Assembly (NCBI RefSeq): GCF_012927205.1
Contig: NZ_JABBGC010000003.1
Location: 248,001-312,000 of the forward strand
DNA: 64,000 nt
From: Chitinophaga fulva
GTDB lineage: Bacteria; Bacteroidota; Bacteroidia; Chitinophagales; Chitinophagaceae
Reading direction: 5' to 3'
Shown: positions 43,062-52,983 of the stretch, piece after piece
Numbering within the stretch: position 1 is the first letter of the stretch
Layout: each line of letters opens with the position of its first letter
Position numbers and translations under genes: made by a program
Notes under the pieces: model-generated
What the model saw: the letters and a program-made list of their open reading frames with translations, nothing else
Databases searched by the model: none
Told to the model about the DNA's origin: nothing

Positions 43062-45002
43062 TTACCAAACTTTTATACTTTGTTTCGCGCCCTTTGAAAT
43101 TTCAAAAGGCCCCGGCGACGGATTGGACGTATTTCGTTTATGACCCAGGTAATCCGTATCAATGCTCAGTGCCGATCCATCGGTATTCTCAAAGGGAAGG
43201 CCGGGAATAACAGCCTTCGTCAGCGTTGCAGTGGTCACATTTCTTCTTTTTTGCAACAGCCAGTCTTTATTCATTGATATTTCCAGGAAGGCATTCCCGC
43301 CTTTCTGCACTAAAACAACGCCAGTATCCGCATCATTACTTACCACTGCATCTGTTTCAATGGCTTGCTGTACTTTATATTTCTTAAGCCGCTGGTAAGC
43401 ACTGTCATTCATCTCCCCTTTACTCTTTTCTCCTTTAAATCCGATAGCCCTTACCACACCTTTTGCATAGACATTTCCTTTGAAAACCACCGGCAAGAGT
43501 GCATTTGAATACTTGCTTACATCGGCTCCGTTTACAAACAAATTATTAATGAACTGTACATCGCCGCTCGGATTGTCGTGCAGATTTGCCATATAGGTAG
43601 CATGCGGGAGCTGATACGGCGTTAATCGTCCATCATAAACGATCGCGTCTACAACGCCGCTAAAGAGATTGTGAGCGAAGGCAACACCACTGGAATTCAA
43701 AGTAACATTTTGCCTGGAAAGCAGGATATTATTGCTCACCAACGTAGGACCGTGGCACACTTCTATGAAAATATCCATTTCATTCTCATGCATCAGGTTA
43801 GATTTTATCTGCGCGCCCTGGGCCATCCAATCCAGCCATATTCCCAGACAGGAGCGATAGATATTGTTGCCGGAAATCTGTACATCAATCGCGCCATGGA
43901 ATTTTATAGCTGCCATTTCCGCGCCTGTGAACAGTTTACGTACATGAATATCATGTATGGTATTGCCGGTAACAGTACTAAAGGAACAGCCCATACTTCC
44001 CACAATTCCTGCCTGTTCACAATAGGCGATATGGTTATTACGCACCACGTGGCCACCAACGGTACCTTTGTTCCATCCGAAAGCCAACGCCCGCTTAATA
44101 GTGCCCACATAGCCTAATGCTGATTCCGTATCGCGGTTGTCAAATTCATCGCCATATTTCCCCAGTGAAATGCCTACACATTTTGAATACTGCACTGTAT
44201 TGTTCTCAATAATCCAGCCCCGGCTCCAGTGTGTTCCGATTAGCCCCATTTGTTCCGCAGTAGGCGGCGCCCAGTTGGTGGCGGCATGCTGCATGATAAA
44301 ACCGCTTACGGTAATAAAATTGACAAAAGGTTGGTCGGGGTAAAATATCGTTGGCCTTACATTGATTTCTACGGTTTCCCTATTGGGATCGGCGTCCTTG
44401 AACTGCGCCCGCAGGGTGGTAGTAGCCGTGTCCACCTCTCCCCACCACAATAAATTCTTTTTATCTGCCGTATTCATTACTTCGCCGGGTGATGCCGCCT
44501 CCATCAACCAGTCACCATTCAGGTACACCGCACCTCTGTGGTATTTCCTTTCCTTAGGCGTTGGCCAGAACCAGTCCCCGCTGATCAGTTCTTTAAATGG
44601 ATTGAACTTCCCGAAAAAGCTGTTGGGCAGCTTTACTTCCCAGGTATCGTTCGTCAGTTTTTTCCAGCCTTTGATAATTTCCGACCCTTTTATTTCCACC
44701 TTTTCTCCTTTCGCCGCTGTATAAACGATCCTTTCCTTTTCATCACTGCCTCCACGCGGAGGTGTTACCTGCTCGCGGTACACGCCGGCATGTACTGTGA
44801 TGACATCGCCAGGCAAAGCCATGTTGGCCGCCGCCATAATCGTCTTGAAAGGCCTGGCGCTACTACCGTCATTAGCGTCATTTCCATTTACGGAAACATG
44901 GTATTCCTTTCCCGGATGACCAGCTGCCTTCTGTGCAGCGGCATCCATCATCATTGCGGCAAACAGCAGTACAGCAACTAATCTTTTCATATTCTTTTTC
45001 AA
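43062..45002 (-). CDS. Right-handed beta-helix glycosidase (GH141-like)
   Basis: A 646-residue protein with a signal peptide (RLVAVLLFAAMMMDAAAQ). It opens with the DUF1565-type start KEYHVSVNGNDANDGSSARPFKTIMAAANMALPGDVITVHAGVYRE. From about 220 on it shows repeating NN-x-I/V coils (IIENNTVQY, VVRNNHIAYCEQAGI, VTGNTIHDI, ISGNNIYRS, VSNNILLS), a right-handed beta-helix. Size and start match GH141, which includes alpha-L-fucosidases and xylanases. It shares an operon with the GH38-like gene. Confidence 0.75.
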   Translation of the reverse strand: MKKNMKRLVAVLLFAAMMMDAAAQKAAGHPGKEYHVSVNGNDANDGSSARPFKTIMAAANMALPGDVITVHAGVYREQVTPPRGGSDEKERIVYTAAKGEKVEIKGSEIIKGWKKLTNDTWEVKLPNSFFGKFNPFKELISGDWFWPTPKERKYHRGAVYLNGDWLMEAASPGEVMNTADKKNLLWWGEVDTATTTLRAQFKDADPNRETVEINVRPTIFYPDQPFVNFITVSGFIMQHAATNWAPPTAEQMGLIGTHWSRGWIIENNTVQYSKCVGISLGKYGDEFDNRDTESALGYVGTIKRALAFGWNKGTVGGHVVRNNHIAYCEQAGIVGSMGCSFSTVTGNTIHDIHVRKLFTGAEMAAIKFHGAIDVQISGNNIYRSCLGIWLDWMAQGAQIKSNLMHENEMDIFIEVCHGPTLVSNNILLSRQNVTLNSSGVAFAHNLFSGVVDAIVYDGRLTPYQLPHATYMANLHDNPSGDVQFINNLFVNGADVSKYSNALLPVVFKGNVYAKGVVRAIGFKGEKSKGEMNDSAYQRLKKYKVQQAIETDAVVSNDADTGVVLVQKGGNAFLEISMNKDWLLQKRRNVTTATLTKAVIPGLPFENTDGSALSIDTDYLGHKRNTSNPSPGPFEISKGAKQSIKVW

Positions 45003-45023
45003 TTTTGTATCAATATTGCGCTG

Positions 45024-45830
45024 CTAACGATAGCGCTCTTTCAGGAGATTCATCATATACGCATTTAACGTCCATTGATCAGCAACCGGATGCCCTGTCA
45101 CAGGGCTATGGACCATATAGGGGAAAGGGCCAAATTCAGGCGCTATGGTCAGGATTTCATTTGCCTGTTGTTTTCTTTCCGCTACTTTATCCCACCAGAA
45201 CAAGTGCCTGTTCAATGCATATTCCCATTCCTTTGCACGGGGATCAGGCACCTGCGGCCCTTCGGGATAACCCACTCTCGCATGTACATGATCGGTTCTT
45301 ACTATCGCAAGTTCCATGGCTTCCTCCTGGTCCTCAAGATAAGATTCCGCTACGCACACCCAGTGGGAGGCGTCCAGCGTGATCCGAAGCCCAGGTAATT
45401 GCCGCAGGTAGGCATGGATGGTATGGGCAGCGAATGTGAATTTGTTCCGGTGTGTTTCATGCAGTACCTGTTTATTACAGGAAGCAGCGGCAGAGATCAA
45501 CATGCTGTTTTGCTCAAAGGAAAAATAGTCCTTGCCTGTCTGTGAATTGATTTTAACTGCAGGATAAGGTCCGATTTTCTCGATCCAGGAGCAATAGCGG
45601 TCATAATGCCGGGAAAACTCAGCATCAACTGTATCATAGTGCTGTATAATTATTTTGAGATCTGCTTTGGCTGCTTCATTCCACACTTCATCCAACGTTT
45701 CTTTGGTGGCCGTAATTGGAACGCCGTACTCAATGCCATCATAGCCTTCCTCTTTCGCTTTCCGGCAGAATGAACTGATGGAAAGCGCTTCACTCCCCCA
45801 TCGGGGGCAAAAAAATTGAACTTGCATCAT
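45024..45830 (-). CDS. Sugar phosphate isomerase/epimerase-like TIM barrel
   Basis: A 268-residue protein of the xylose-isomerase-like (AP endonuclease 2) barrel family. AKEEGYDGIEYGVPI near the start, VLHETHRNKFTF and RITLDASHWVCVAESY in the middle, and TIAPEFGPFPYM near the end hold the Glu/His/Asp ligands of the metal site (Glu in HETHR, Asp-x-x-H, Glu in PEFGP). It is cytosolic and would isomerise or epimerise a sugar from the glycan. It leads the operon with the GH141- and GH38-like genes, behind a candidate XylR operator. Confidence 0.82.
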   Translation of the reverse strand: MMQVQFFCPRWGSEALSISSFCRKAKEEGYDGIEYGVPITATKETLDEVWNEAAKADLKIIIQHYDTVDAEFSRHYDRYCSWIEKIGPYPAVKINSQTGKDYFSFEQNSMLISAAASCNKQVLHETHRNKFTFAAHTIHAYLRQLPGLRITLDASHWVCVAESYLEDQEEAMELAIVRTDHVHARVGYPEGPQVPDPRAKEWEYALNRHLFWWDKVAERKQQANEILTIAPEFGPFPYMVHSPVTGHPVADQWTLNAYMMNLLKERYR

Positions 45831-45925
45831 GATTTACCAATCAGTTGTTTTGATTCCTAAAACTTCAGGGCGCAGAAATGGTTGATTGGCCTGCAATTTA
45901 TGTAAGGTGAAAGCGCCGGTACATG

Positions 45926-45957
45926 TCATTATGCGAATAAAAACCGTCATTTTGCGC
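45926..45957 (+). promoter_or_regulatory. Candidate XylR operator, direct repeat pair A
   Basis: TCATTATGCGA (45926-45936) and TCATTTTGCGC (45947-45957), the same motif exactly 21 bases apart (two helix turns), as AraC-type regulators need. It lies before the isomerase/GH141/GH38-like operon and after the XylR gene. Confidence 0.6.
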
Positions 45958-45984
45958 ACACCTGATTGGCGGGAGATATCCCCT

Positions 45985-47139
45985 CTACCTGAACTGGTTG
46001 CGATAGTCCCTTGGGGTCATCCCCACATGCTGTTTGAAGTACCTGGTAATATTGTCGGAGTTATTAAAGTTCATATCAGCAGCAATTTGCTGAATAGTAA
46101 GGTCAGAATTTTCGAGCAGGAATTTAATTCTCCCGATCCTCACCTTCTTTATTTCGTCAAGAATGGAACTCCTGACCATTTGCTGAAACTTTTTTTCAAG
46201 TCCCCGGCGGGAGAGCGTAGTGACAGCCACTACGTCATCAACAGATATATCGTTGGAAGGGGCAGTGTTTGCGATATAGTGAAGCGCACTGCGGGTCTGT
46301 TCGTCATCTATCGCCAGCCCGCTGGTAGAATTCCGTGTGATCACGGTTGCACCGCCTGTGATAATATCCCCCGCTGGCTTTTCGTTATATTCCATCCACC
46401 TGCTTAATGCCACCGCAGCCTGAAAGCCTGCCTGTCGTGCGTTATGATCTATACTCGAAAGCGTTGGGCTGGCCATATCGCAGATGAGCACATCGTTATC
46501 AACGCCAAGTACGGATAAATCATCCGGCACCTTAAACCCTAATTCTTTTGCTGCTTCCAACACGTGGACATTCAATTCATCAGCAACCGAGAAAACAGCG
46601 CAGGGCTTTTTGAGCAGGGGTAGCCATTCTGTTATCTTTGCAGACAGCTGTTCCCACAGCAATACCCTGTTATCAAAATTATGGGATTGGACTTTGTAAC
46701 CGGCGCTGTTAACGCGCTCAACAAATCCTGCCTGTCGTTCGGAGGACCATTGAAAGTTCTTAAAACCTAAAAAGGTATAGTTTCTGTAGCCTTTCGATAT
46801 AAAATACTCAGCAGCCACTTTACCAACCGTGTAGTTATGTCCCCATAAATTCACTTTGTCTTTATACAACCTGGTATGGGGGGCTATAATTAGCGGAATA
46901 TCCAGGTCAAGCAGTTTTTCAAACCCCTCAACCTCCCTGGTTATAATACCATCGGGCTTCCAGGCAATCACCCGTTCAATCAGCGCAGCCTGGTCATCAT
47001 ACTGAATATATTTAGGGGTAAAGGAAAAGAAAATAAACTTGTCGTGGATTTTGTTAAAATGGGCGACACCGGTCAATACATCCCGGTCGTAAGCCCTGGA
47101 AACATCTGCCAATACAGCCACTTTCAGTTTCTTCTTCAC
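45985..47139 (-). CDS. XylR-type regulator (LacI-like sensor + AraC DNA-binding domain)
   Basis: A 384-residue protein. Residues 1-270 are a periplasmic-binding-protein-like sugar sensor (KVAVLADVSRAYDRDVLTGVAHFN, AVFSVADELNVHVLEAAKELGFKVPDDLSVLGVDND). About 280-384 is an AraC double HTH (SVDDVVAVTTLSRRGLEKKFQ, LTIQQIAADMNFNNSDNITRYFKQHVGMTPRDYR). This is the XylR architecture, which senses a pentose such as xylose. Genes on both sides carry the 21-base-spaced repeat pairs, so it is the likely regulator of both. Confidence 0.9.
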   Translation of the reverse strand: MKKKLKVAVLADVSRAYDRDVLTGVAHFNKIHDKFIFFSFTPKYIQYDDQAALIERVIAWKPDGIITREVEGFEKLLDLDIPLIIAPHTRLYKDKVNLWGHNYTVGKVAAEYFISKGYRNYTFLGFKNFQWSSERQAGFVERVNSAGYKVQSHNFDNRVLLWEQLSAKITEWLPLLKKPCAVFSVADELNVHVLEAAKELGFKVPDDLSVLGVDNDVLICDMASPTLSSIDHNARQAGFQAAVALSRWMEYNEKPAGDIITGGATVITRNSTSGLAIDDEQTRSALHYIANTAPSNDISVDDVVAVTTLSRRGLEKKFQQMVRSSILDEIKKVRIGRIKFLLENSDLTIQQIAADMNFNNSDNITRYFKQHVGMTPRDYRNQFR

Positions 47140-47248
47140 GGATGGAGTGATTGCTGTTTATAATAGAAGTTCCCGCAAAATACTACTTTATCACAATATG
47201 CGAACATCATCATTCCTTTGCTGCTTCGCGGGAATAATATTCATGAAA

Positions 47249-48217
47249 TTATTTTGTATTGTATAAAAGTTCCTTATTAACTGTAGGAAAGTTCAGCGAT
47301 TCCAGTTCTTTGTCACCATCAAATAAAAGCGGGAAAAACTTACTATCAAGCACTTTATCCTGCTCCATGGGAGGAAAACTGTGCAACGCGTCTATCCTTT
47401 CATAATGCTCCGTATTCCCGAACGTTTCCGCCGCCATTGCATTGATCACAACCGCGCGCCTTGGCCTGTCCGAATAATTGGCGTAGGACCCATGCATGGT
47501 AAGCGGATGGTGGAAACTTGCATACCCTTTGGGCAATTCATTCGCCACCTTATTTTTGAAGACCTCATTTTGCGCCGGAGATAATACCTCCGTTACCGCA
47601 TCCATATCTCCCGTCAGCCCGGTAATGGGCAACAGCCCCCACTTATGGCTGCCAGGCACATAGTATAAACAACCGTTCTCTTTTGTAGCATCATCCAAAC
47701 CTATCCAGCATGTCAGATGGTGCATGGGTTTCGTGAATGTCCAGTAAGAGAAATCCTGGTGCCAGGCTACCACCCCGCCATGTTTAGCCGGCTTGCAAAA
47801 TAACTGGTCATGAAAAAGCCGGAACGAACATCCCAGCAACTGGTAAGCTGCCATGCGATAGGCCGGCGACCAGATAAGGTCGTGAAACCCGGGTGTCACC
47901 CTCCAGCCACCAATTGCGTGAAAGAGTACTTTATCCGGATCTTCAGATTCGTTACTTTCGTAGTGGTAAAATAATTTCTTTTTTTCCGGACCTGCCGCTT
48001 GCAACGTCACCAATTCAGTATTCAGCACATCTACCTGCTCTTCGCTCAATATCCGGATGCCCGAGATAAAACCATTTTCACAGAACGACTTAATTTGCTC
48101 TTCCGTTAGCATATATTGCTCCCATTCCGCTGCTGTTGACGGCTGTTGGAATAAATCGGAAACCGGCATGCTATAATTTGCAAAATCAGATAACAATGGT
48201 GATGCGGAATCTTTCAT
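47249..48217 (-). CDS. Phytanoyl-CoA dioxygenase (PhyH) family oxygenase
   Basis: A 322-residue Fe(II)/2-oxoglutarate oxygenase starting at the ATG at 48217 (MKDSASPLLSDF). Iron ligands are His153 and Asp155 (WHQDFSYW) and probably His242 (TMHGSYANYSDRPRR), with Arg252-253 for 2-oxoglutarate. YYVPGSHKWG is also typical. PhyH enzymes hydroxylate lipids, sugars or natural products; its place inside a polysaccharide locus suggests a sugar-linked substrate (inference). It is divergent from the GH95-like gene. Confidence 0.88.
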   Translation of the reverse strand: MKDSASPLLSDFANYSMPVSDLFQQPSTAAEWEQYMLTEEQIKSFCENGFISGIRILSEEQVDVLNTELVTLQAAGPEKKKLFYHYESNESEDPDKVLFHAIGGWRVTPGFHDLIWSPAYRMAAYQLLGCSFRLFHDQLFCKPAKHGGVVAWHQDFSYWTFTKPMHHLTCWIGLDDATKENGCLYYVPGSHKWGLLPITGLTGDMDAVTEVLSPAQNEVFKNKVANELPKGYASFHHPLTMHGSYANYSDRPRRAVVINAMAAETFGNTEHYERIDALHSFPPMEQDKVLDSKFFPLLFDGDKELESLNFPTVNKELLYNTK

Positions 48218-48337
48218 ATTCCTTAGCTGTTTAAAATGATACAATATAATTCATCCACGCCGCGTGTGGACTGGATTGTGCCGAATCCTGCGCGTAGTTT
48301 TGCTGGCAATTTAACTCACGGGAACAGTATATTCTTT

Positions 48338-48369
48338 TCATTTTGCGCATAAAACCAGGCATTTTGCGA
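48338..48369 (+). promoter_or_regulatory. Candidate XylR operator, direct repeat pair B
   Basis: TCATTTTGCGC (48338-48348) and GCATTTTGCGA (48359-48369), 21 bases apart, between the divergent PhyH and GH95-like genes. It matches pair A at 45926-45957. A single related half-site (CACAATATGCGA) lies near 47192 before the XylR gene. Confidence 0.6.
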
Positions 48370-48504
48370 ACATTGCCGCCACTAACGTCAAATATTTCAG
48401 GCAACCTTGACATTGCAGGAAATAATAGGTTTATTTGCGGGCTAGCGGACTATACATACAGCTACATCTCACTATGTATTGACTGCCATTTTAAAATCCA
48501 CAAC

Positions 48505-50742
48505 ATGAATCAAACGTTACTGCTAAAAAATCTGGTGATGGCATTTATTTGCCTGTTCATTCCCATGCAACTCTTTCCCCAGGCTAATTTTATTCCACCC
48601 TACAAGAACACCTGGACCAACGCACCGCAGAAAATCCCAACATCTGCCTCAACAGATGCGCCACTGATGGGCAATGGTGATCTATTGACTACTGTAGGAT
48701 ATCAACCGGACCATCTAAGATTCTATATTTCAAAAAACGATTTTGGCAGATGGGTTTCTCAATATGGGCATGGGGAGAATGAATTTAGTTTAGCCGGCAG
48801 CAGGCTGGTGTCCTATTTGGATATCAACTTTCATGATATGGAAAAGAAATCGGCCGGCGAGAAAAATCTACAGGCTGGTAACGATTCGTTTTCAGCCAGT
48901 CAGCATATTTGGAATGGTCAAACCGATATCAAAATTGGTCAAAACATATCCGTCACTTCCTGGGTTTGCGCTACGCAAAATTTAATTTTCGTACAGGTAA
49001 ATGCACTGAAACAGGATGCAGTAATGTCCGTTAATCTCGGAGCACCTGAAAATAGCATGGCAAGGCTCATCAACGGGCAACTAAAAAACATTCTCTGGCA
49101 AACCCGTTCCTTCGAAGACAATGTGGATATTCCGGTTGCCGCATCTATTGCGGTAAAGGCAATTAATTATGATACCCCGGCCAATATACTCCTTAAAAAA
49201 GGGCAACCGCTGCTGCTGGCAGTGGCTGTAGAAAGTAGTTTCAAGCAAAAGAACACACTGGAGCATGTTAAAAACAGCCTATCGGGCCTTACACAAAAAA
49301 GCACTTCCTCTTTCCTTCAACAGCATAACGCGTGGTGGAAACAATACTGGCAAAAATCCGGTATACTGCTGAATGATACGGTAGTAATGAAGCGTTATTA
49401 CCAGGGCCTGTATACCATGGCTGCGTGTAGCAGGGATGTAAATTTTCCTCCAGGTATTTTTGGGTGGATTTCCAATGATACTCCCTCCTGGAATAATGAC
49501 TATCACTTGAACTACAATTTCGAGGCGCCATTCTACGCGTTATATACAGCCAACCGATTAGAGCAGGCTTTGCCTTACGACGCTCCCATCCTTGCATTCA
49601 TGCCAAGGGGCCAATGGTATGCCGAACATGTAACCCATACAAGAGGCGTACTATATCCTGTAGGCATCGGACCAATGGGCGTAGAGGTAACCAGGCAGGT
49701 GGATACATTTTATACCCATCTTCACCCTGCCGGTATTGAAAAGGGGGGCATGTTTTGGCAGCAGCGGTCTAATGCCGCCTATGCGCTACTTAACCTGGGA
49801 CAGCACTGGTATAGCACTTACGACACCAGTTACGCTAAAAAAATCTATCCATATGCATTGTCCGTAGCTGAGTTTTGGGAAGATTACTTAAAATTAGAAG
49901 ACGGCCGTTATGTGATTTACAACGATGCCATACATGAAGGGTCCGGCCATGACATCAATCCTATATTGTCCCTGGGACTGGTACGATATGTTTTTACCCT
50001 GATGATTGACTTAAGCCATCACGTACACATCAACGAAAAAGAAATTGGGAAATGGGAAAACATACTAACCCATATCAGCCCGTTCCCAACGCAAACCAGG
50101 AACGGGAGAAGCGTCTTTCGTTATACAGAGAAGGGGCTGGATTGGTACCCCGACAATGGATTGGGTATTCAGCATATCTATCCGGGCAACGCCATTACAC
50201 TCGATAGTGACACCGCCCTGCTAGCTGTATCCAGGAACACTATTGCTGAAATGCACCGTTGGAAAGATTATAACAGCAGCAGCAGTTTCTTTATGGCAGC
50301 CATCCGGGTAGGTTATAACGCAGATACCATATATAGCAGGTTGCATGAATTTATTGCCAACACACGCCCCAATGGCTTTATTAACAATAATGTGCATGGC
50401 ATAGAGAACTCCTGCGTTGTAACCAACGCTATTGATGAGATGCTATGCATGAGTGCAGGAAATGTTATCCGGCTATTCCCCTCCCTTCCTTCCAGAATGG
50501 ATGCCTCGTTTAGTAACCTGCGGGCCAATGGCGCTTTTTTAGTTTCAGCAAAAAGAAAAGACGGGAAGATTGCTGATGTGGAGATCATCAGCGAAAAAGG
50601 ACGGTCCTTAACCCTGGTTAATCCCTGGATGAATAAAAAGGTGAAGGTGCTCAGGGCAGGAAAACCTGCTGAGCTGCTCAACGGGAGCAGGTTTACCATA
50701 TCAACCAGCAACGGGGAAAAACTAAGCATAATACCAGAATAA
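48505..50742 (+). CDS. GH95-like (alpha/alpha)6-barrel glycosidase, secreted
   Basis: A 745-residue protein starting at the ATG at 48505, with a signal peptide (LVMAFICLFIPMQLFPQ). N-terminal beta part with DAPLMGNGDLLTTVGYQPDHLRFYISKNDFGRW, where the MGNGD-type turn is common in GH95 and related families. The barrel includes WISNDTPSWNNDYHLNYNFEAPFYALYTANR and GIEKGGMFWQQR. Known GH95 enzymes are alpha-L-fucosidases and alpha-L-galactosidases. It is divergent from PhyH and shares the XylR-type site. The family assignment is by motif, not alignment. Confidence 0.7.
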   Translation: MNQTLLLKNLVMAFICLFIPMQLFPQANFIPPYKNTWTNAPQKIPTSASTDAPLMGNGDLLTTVGYQPDHLRFYISKNDFGRWVSQYGHGENEFSLAGSRLVSYLDINFHDMEKKSAGEKNLQAGNDSFSASQHIWNGQTDIKIGQNISVTSWVCATQNLIFVQVNALKQDAVMSVNLGAPENSMARLINGQLKNILWQTRSFEDNVDIPVAASIAVKAINYDTPANILLKKGQPLLLAVAVESSFKQKNTLEHVKNSLSGLTQKSTSSFLQQHNAWWKQYWQKSGILLNDTVVMKRYYQGLYTMAACSRDVNFPPGIFGWISNDTPSWNNDYHLNYNFEAPFYALYTANRLEQALPYDAPILAFMPRGQWYAEHVTHTRGVLYPVGIGPMGVEVTRQVDTFYTHLHPAGIEKGGMFWQQRSNAAYALLNLGQHWYSTYDTSYAKKIYPYALSVAEFWEDYLKLEDGRYVIYNDAIHEGSGHDINPILSLGLVRYVFTLMIDLSHHVHINEKEIGKWENILTHISPFPTQTRNGRSVFRYTEKGLDWYPDNGLGIQHIYPGNAITLDSDTALLAVSRNTIAEMHRWKDYNSSSSFFMAAIRVGYNADTIYSRLHEFIANTRPNGFINNNVHGIENSCVVTNAIDEMLCMSAGNVIRLFPSLPSRMDASFSNLRANGAFLVSAKRKDGKIADVEIISEKGRSLTLVNPWMNKKVKVLRAGKPAELLNGSRFTISTSNGEKLSIIPE

Positions 50743-50770
50743 CCGGTCGGAATTTTACGCCAATATTTAA

Positions 50771-50808
50771 AACGAAAAAGCTTATGGTCGCCCATAAGCT
50801 TTTTCGTT
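50771..50808. terminator. Terminator between the GH95-like and GH31 genes
   Basis: AACGAAAAAGCTTATGG (50771-50787) and CCATAAGCTTTTTCGTT (50792-50808) form a perfect 17-base stem with loop TCGC. It serves the convergent GH95-like and GH31 genes. Confidence 0.85.
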
Positions 50809-50825
50809 TTTGAATATGTTTTTCT

Positions 50826-52979
50826 TTAATGAGGCAACATAAACCGCCATTGAATATTCTTATAGGCGACTTTTAACCCTTGTTTGTTCTCTACCACCGT
50901 TTGTCCCTGCCATTTCCCCTGCTTGTCCATTTTCGCAGAAAGCCGGTATTGCATATATTTTCCATGCTGGTAGTCATACGACTGGCCATCATCATCATAC
51001 AGCAGCGAAGTACTTTCAGCCTCGCCATAATGGCGGATTTCCAGTGGAAGTTGCTCACCAGGCGCCGGTGTGTGCAACACCGGTGGTATCATCGGTATAA
51101 TGCCTCCGTCTTTTACGTACAGTGGTATTTTGTCCAGGCCGGGCGTAGCTACGATTATATTGCCATTTCCGACATATTCGCCGGTGTAGAAATCGTACCA
51201 TTTGCCTTGCGGCAGTATCACTTTCCTGCTGGTTTGTCCTGTAAACATCGGCGCTACCAGCAGATCGTCACCCAGCATAAACTGATCTTTCACATCTTCC
51301 CGCAGGGCCATCTGATAGGGATTCTCTGTTCCGTCCAATGTTGTTTTCTGAGATTGATGCTGATACGAGAAGCCTTCCACCAGGTTCATGGCCCTCACCG
51401 GCGGCTTGCCTTCCAGGTAGTACTGGGAGAAAACAGTATAGAGGTAAGGGAATAATTGCATTCTCAGCAATGCCACGTCCTTTACCTGTTTCTCCACTTC
51501 CGGAAAACTCCATGGTTTGGTACCATCAGCCCAGGCATTAAGCATGGCCATCGGTGAAAAGCAGGCGGACTGCATGCGCCTCAACCATTCCTCCGCTGTT
51601 TTTGAGGCCCTTACTTCCGGCGTCCAGAGCACACCGATGAAACTACTGTTACACATCGCCGTGATAAAATCACGATGGTTGTAATAATCATTATAGATAA
51701 CATATGGGAATGAAGATGCGCCGGCATTGGAGGCACGCACCAGTCCATAGGTCCGTACACCTTTCTCTTTGAACCATTCGGTGGTGATGCGCTGCATCAT
51801 CACGCCGTACACCTGCCGCATTTGTTCAGCTGTTGTTCCGGAAGGGAATGTGGCTACATCCGGCCACAACCAGCTATCTACACCATCCACTTCATCAATT
51901 TTGTATCCGGAGACACCGATGTCTATGTGTTGTTTTTTGAAAAGATTTTTGTATACCTGCTGCGCAGATGACAGGGTGAGATCAGGTACCAGTCCGTTCC
52001 ACACCGTGTGGGAGCCTGACAATGGTTTTACTTCGTTATACAATGATGACGCCGGGGACAAGTAAGGATTCAGCCATAAGTTCAAACGGATGCCTTTCGC
52101 CTGCATTTCTTTCACAAAACCAGCAGGATCGGGGAACCTGTTTTTATCCCATTCAAATGTGCAGGGATAAGCTTTGGTCTGCCAACCGGGCTCGAGTCCG
52201 ATAAAATCCAGTGGAAAACCATGCTGACTGAATGCCCCTGCTTCGGCCTTCACCTGGTCGGCTGTAGACAGGGTGGGCATACGATGCGTAAAGCCCAGGC
52301 CCCATTTGGGAGGGAGAACGCCGCCGCCATTGAAAAGGTTATAGCGTTGCACCACCTCCATGGGGTTCTTACCGGCAAAAACATATATCTCTGTGCCTGT
52401 TGTTGGCACCAACATTTCCACGGCATCAGAGTAAGGCTGCGCACTCCAGTCGGGATCAGTATTCCGGTCGTATGCTTTTGGAGGATGCTGGCTGTTTACC
52501 CGCACAGCGGTCCCTGCATATACGGTGATATAACGGGCGCTGTTTATCAGCACACCGTAACCGCTGCTGGAAATGTAGAAAGGTACAGGCGCGTGTGAAC
52601 GGCCATCATCGCGGCCCTCATAGTGGTCCATATGCAGATTCAGTATCTGCCCCCTGCGGTTGACCGTTTTAAATTGCAGGCCAAGGCCAAACAACTGTTC
52701 TTGTTCCTGCAACGGGAAACGCAGATACACCTTTCCTTCCCTTATTTCAGCGTTACAGTCTGCCTGCGGGAGCGGGAATGATAACTCCCCCAGTTTCTGC
52801 AATGCCTCTTTCCGGGGACTGCCACCTGCGGTTGAAAGTAAATCCACCTTATCAGGCTGTCCTACGGTGGTTTTCCAGACACCCGGCGCCACCTGCTCCC
52901 ACTTTAAGGGTACAGGCTGCGCTTGCATAAAAAGTCCGGACAGCATACAGATCAGAAAAAAACAGCATCTCATTTTCAT
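50826..52979 (-). CDS. Glycoside hydrolase family 31, secreted
   Basis: A 717-residue protein starting at the ATG at 52979, with a signal peptide (CCFFLICMLSGLFMQAQ). The N-terminal beta domain has EQLFGLGLQFKTVNRRGQ and the barrel opens with PPKWGLGFTHRMP. SGYKIDEVDGVD carries the likely nucleophile Asp. The C-terminal beta domains hold RKVILPQGKWYDFYTGEY. GH31 includes alpha-xylosidases and alpha-glucosidases; xylosidase would suit a xyloglucan-type locus with a fucosidase-like GH95 (inference). The start lies 5 bases after the SusD stop. Confidence 0.88.
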   Translation of the reverse strand: MKMRCCFFLICMLSGLFMQAQPVPLKWEQVAPGVWKTTVGQPDKVDLLSTAGGSPRKEALQKLGELSFPLPQADCNAEIREGKVYLRFPLQEQEQLFGLGLQFKTVNRRGQILNLHMDHYEGRDDGRSHAPVPFYISSSGYGVLINSARYITVYAGTAVRVNSQHPPKAYDRNTDPDWSAQPYSDAVEMLVPTTGTEIYVFAGKNPMEVVQRYNLFNGGGVLPPKWGLGFTHRMPTLSTADQVKAEAGAFSQHGFPLDFIGLEPGWQTKAYPCTFEWDKNRFPDPAGFVKEMQAKGIRLNLWLNPYLSPASSLYNEVKPLSGSHTVWNGLVPDLTLSSAQQVYKNLFKKQHIDIGVSGYKIDEVDGVDSWLWPDVATFPSGTTAEQMRQVYGVMMQRITTEWFKEKGVRTYGLVRASNAGASSFPYVIYNDYYNHRDFITAMCNSSFIGVLWTPEVRASKTAEEWLRRMQSACFSPMAMLNAWADGTKPWSFPEVEKQVKDVALLRMQLFPYLYTVFSQYYLEGKPPVRAMNLVEGFSYQHQSQKTTLDGTENPYQMALREDVKDQFMLGDDLLVAPMFTGQTSRKVILPQGKWYDFYTGEYVGNGNIIVATPGLDKIPLYVKDGGIIPMIPPVLHTPAPGEQLPLEIRHYGEAESTSLLYDDDGQSYDYQHGKYMQYRLSAKMDKQGKWQGQTVVENKQGLKVAYKNIQWRFMLPH

Positions 52980-52983
52980 AAAA

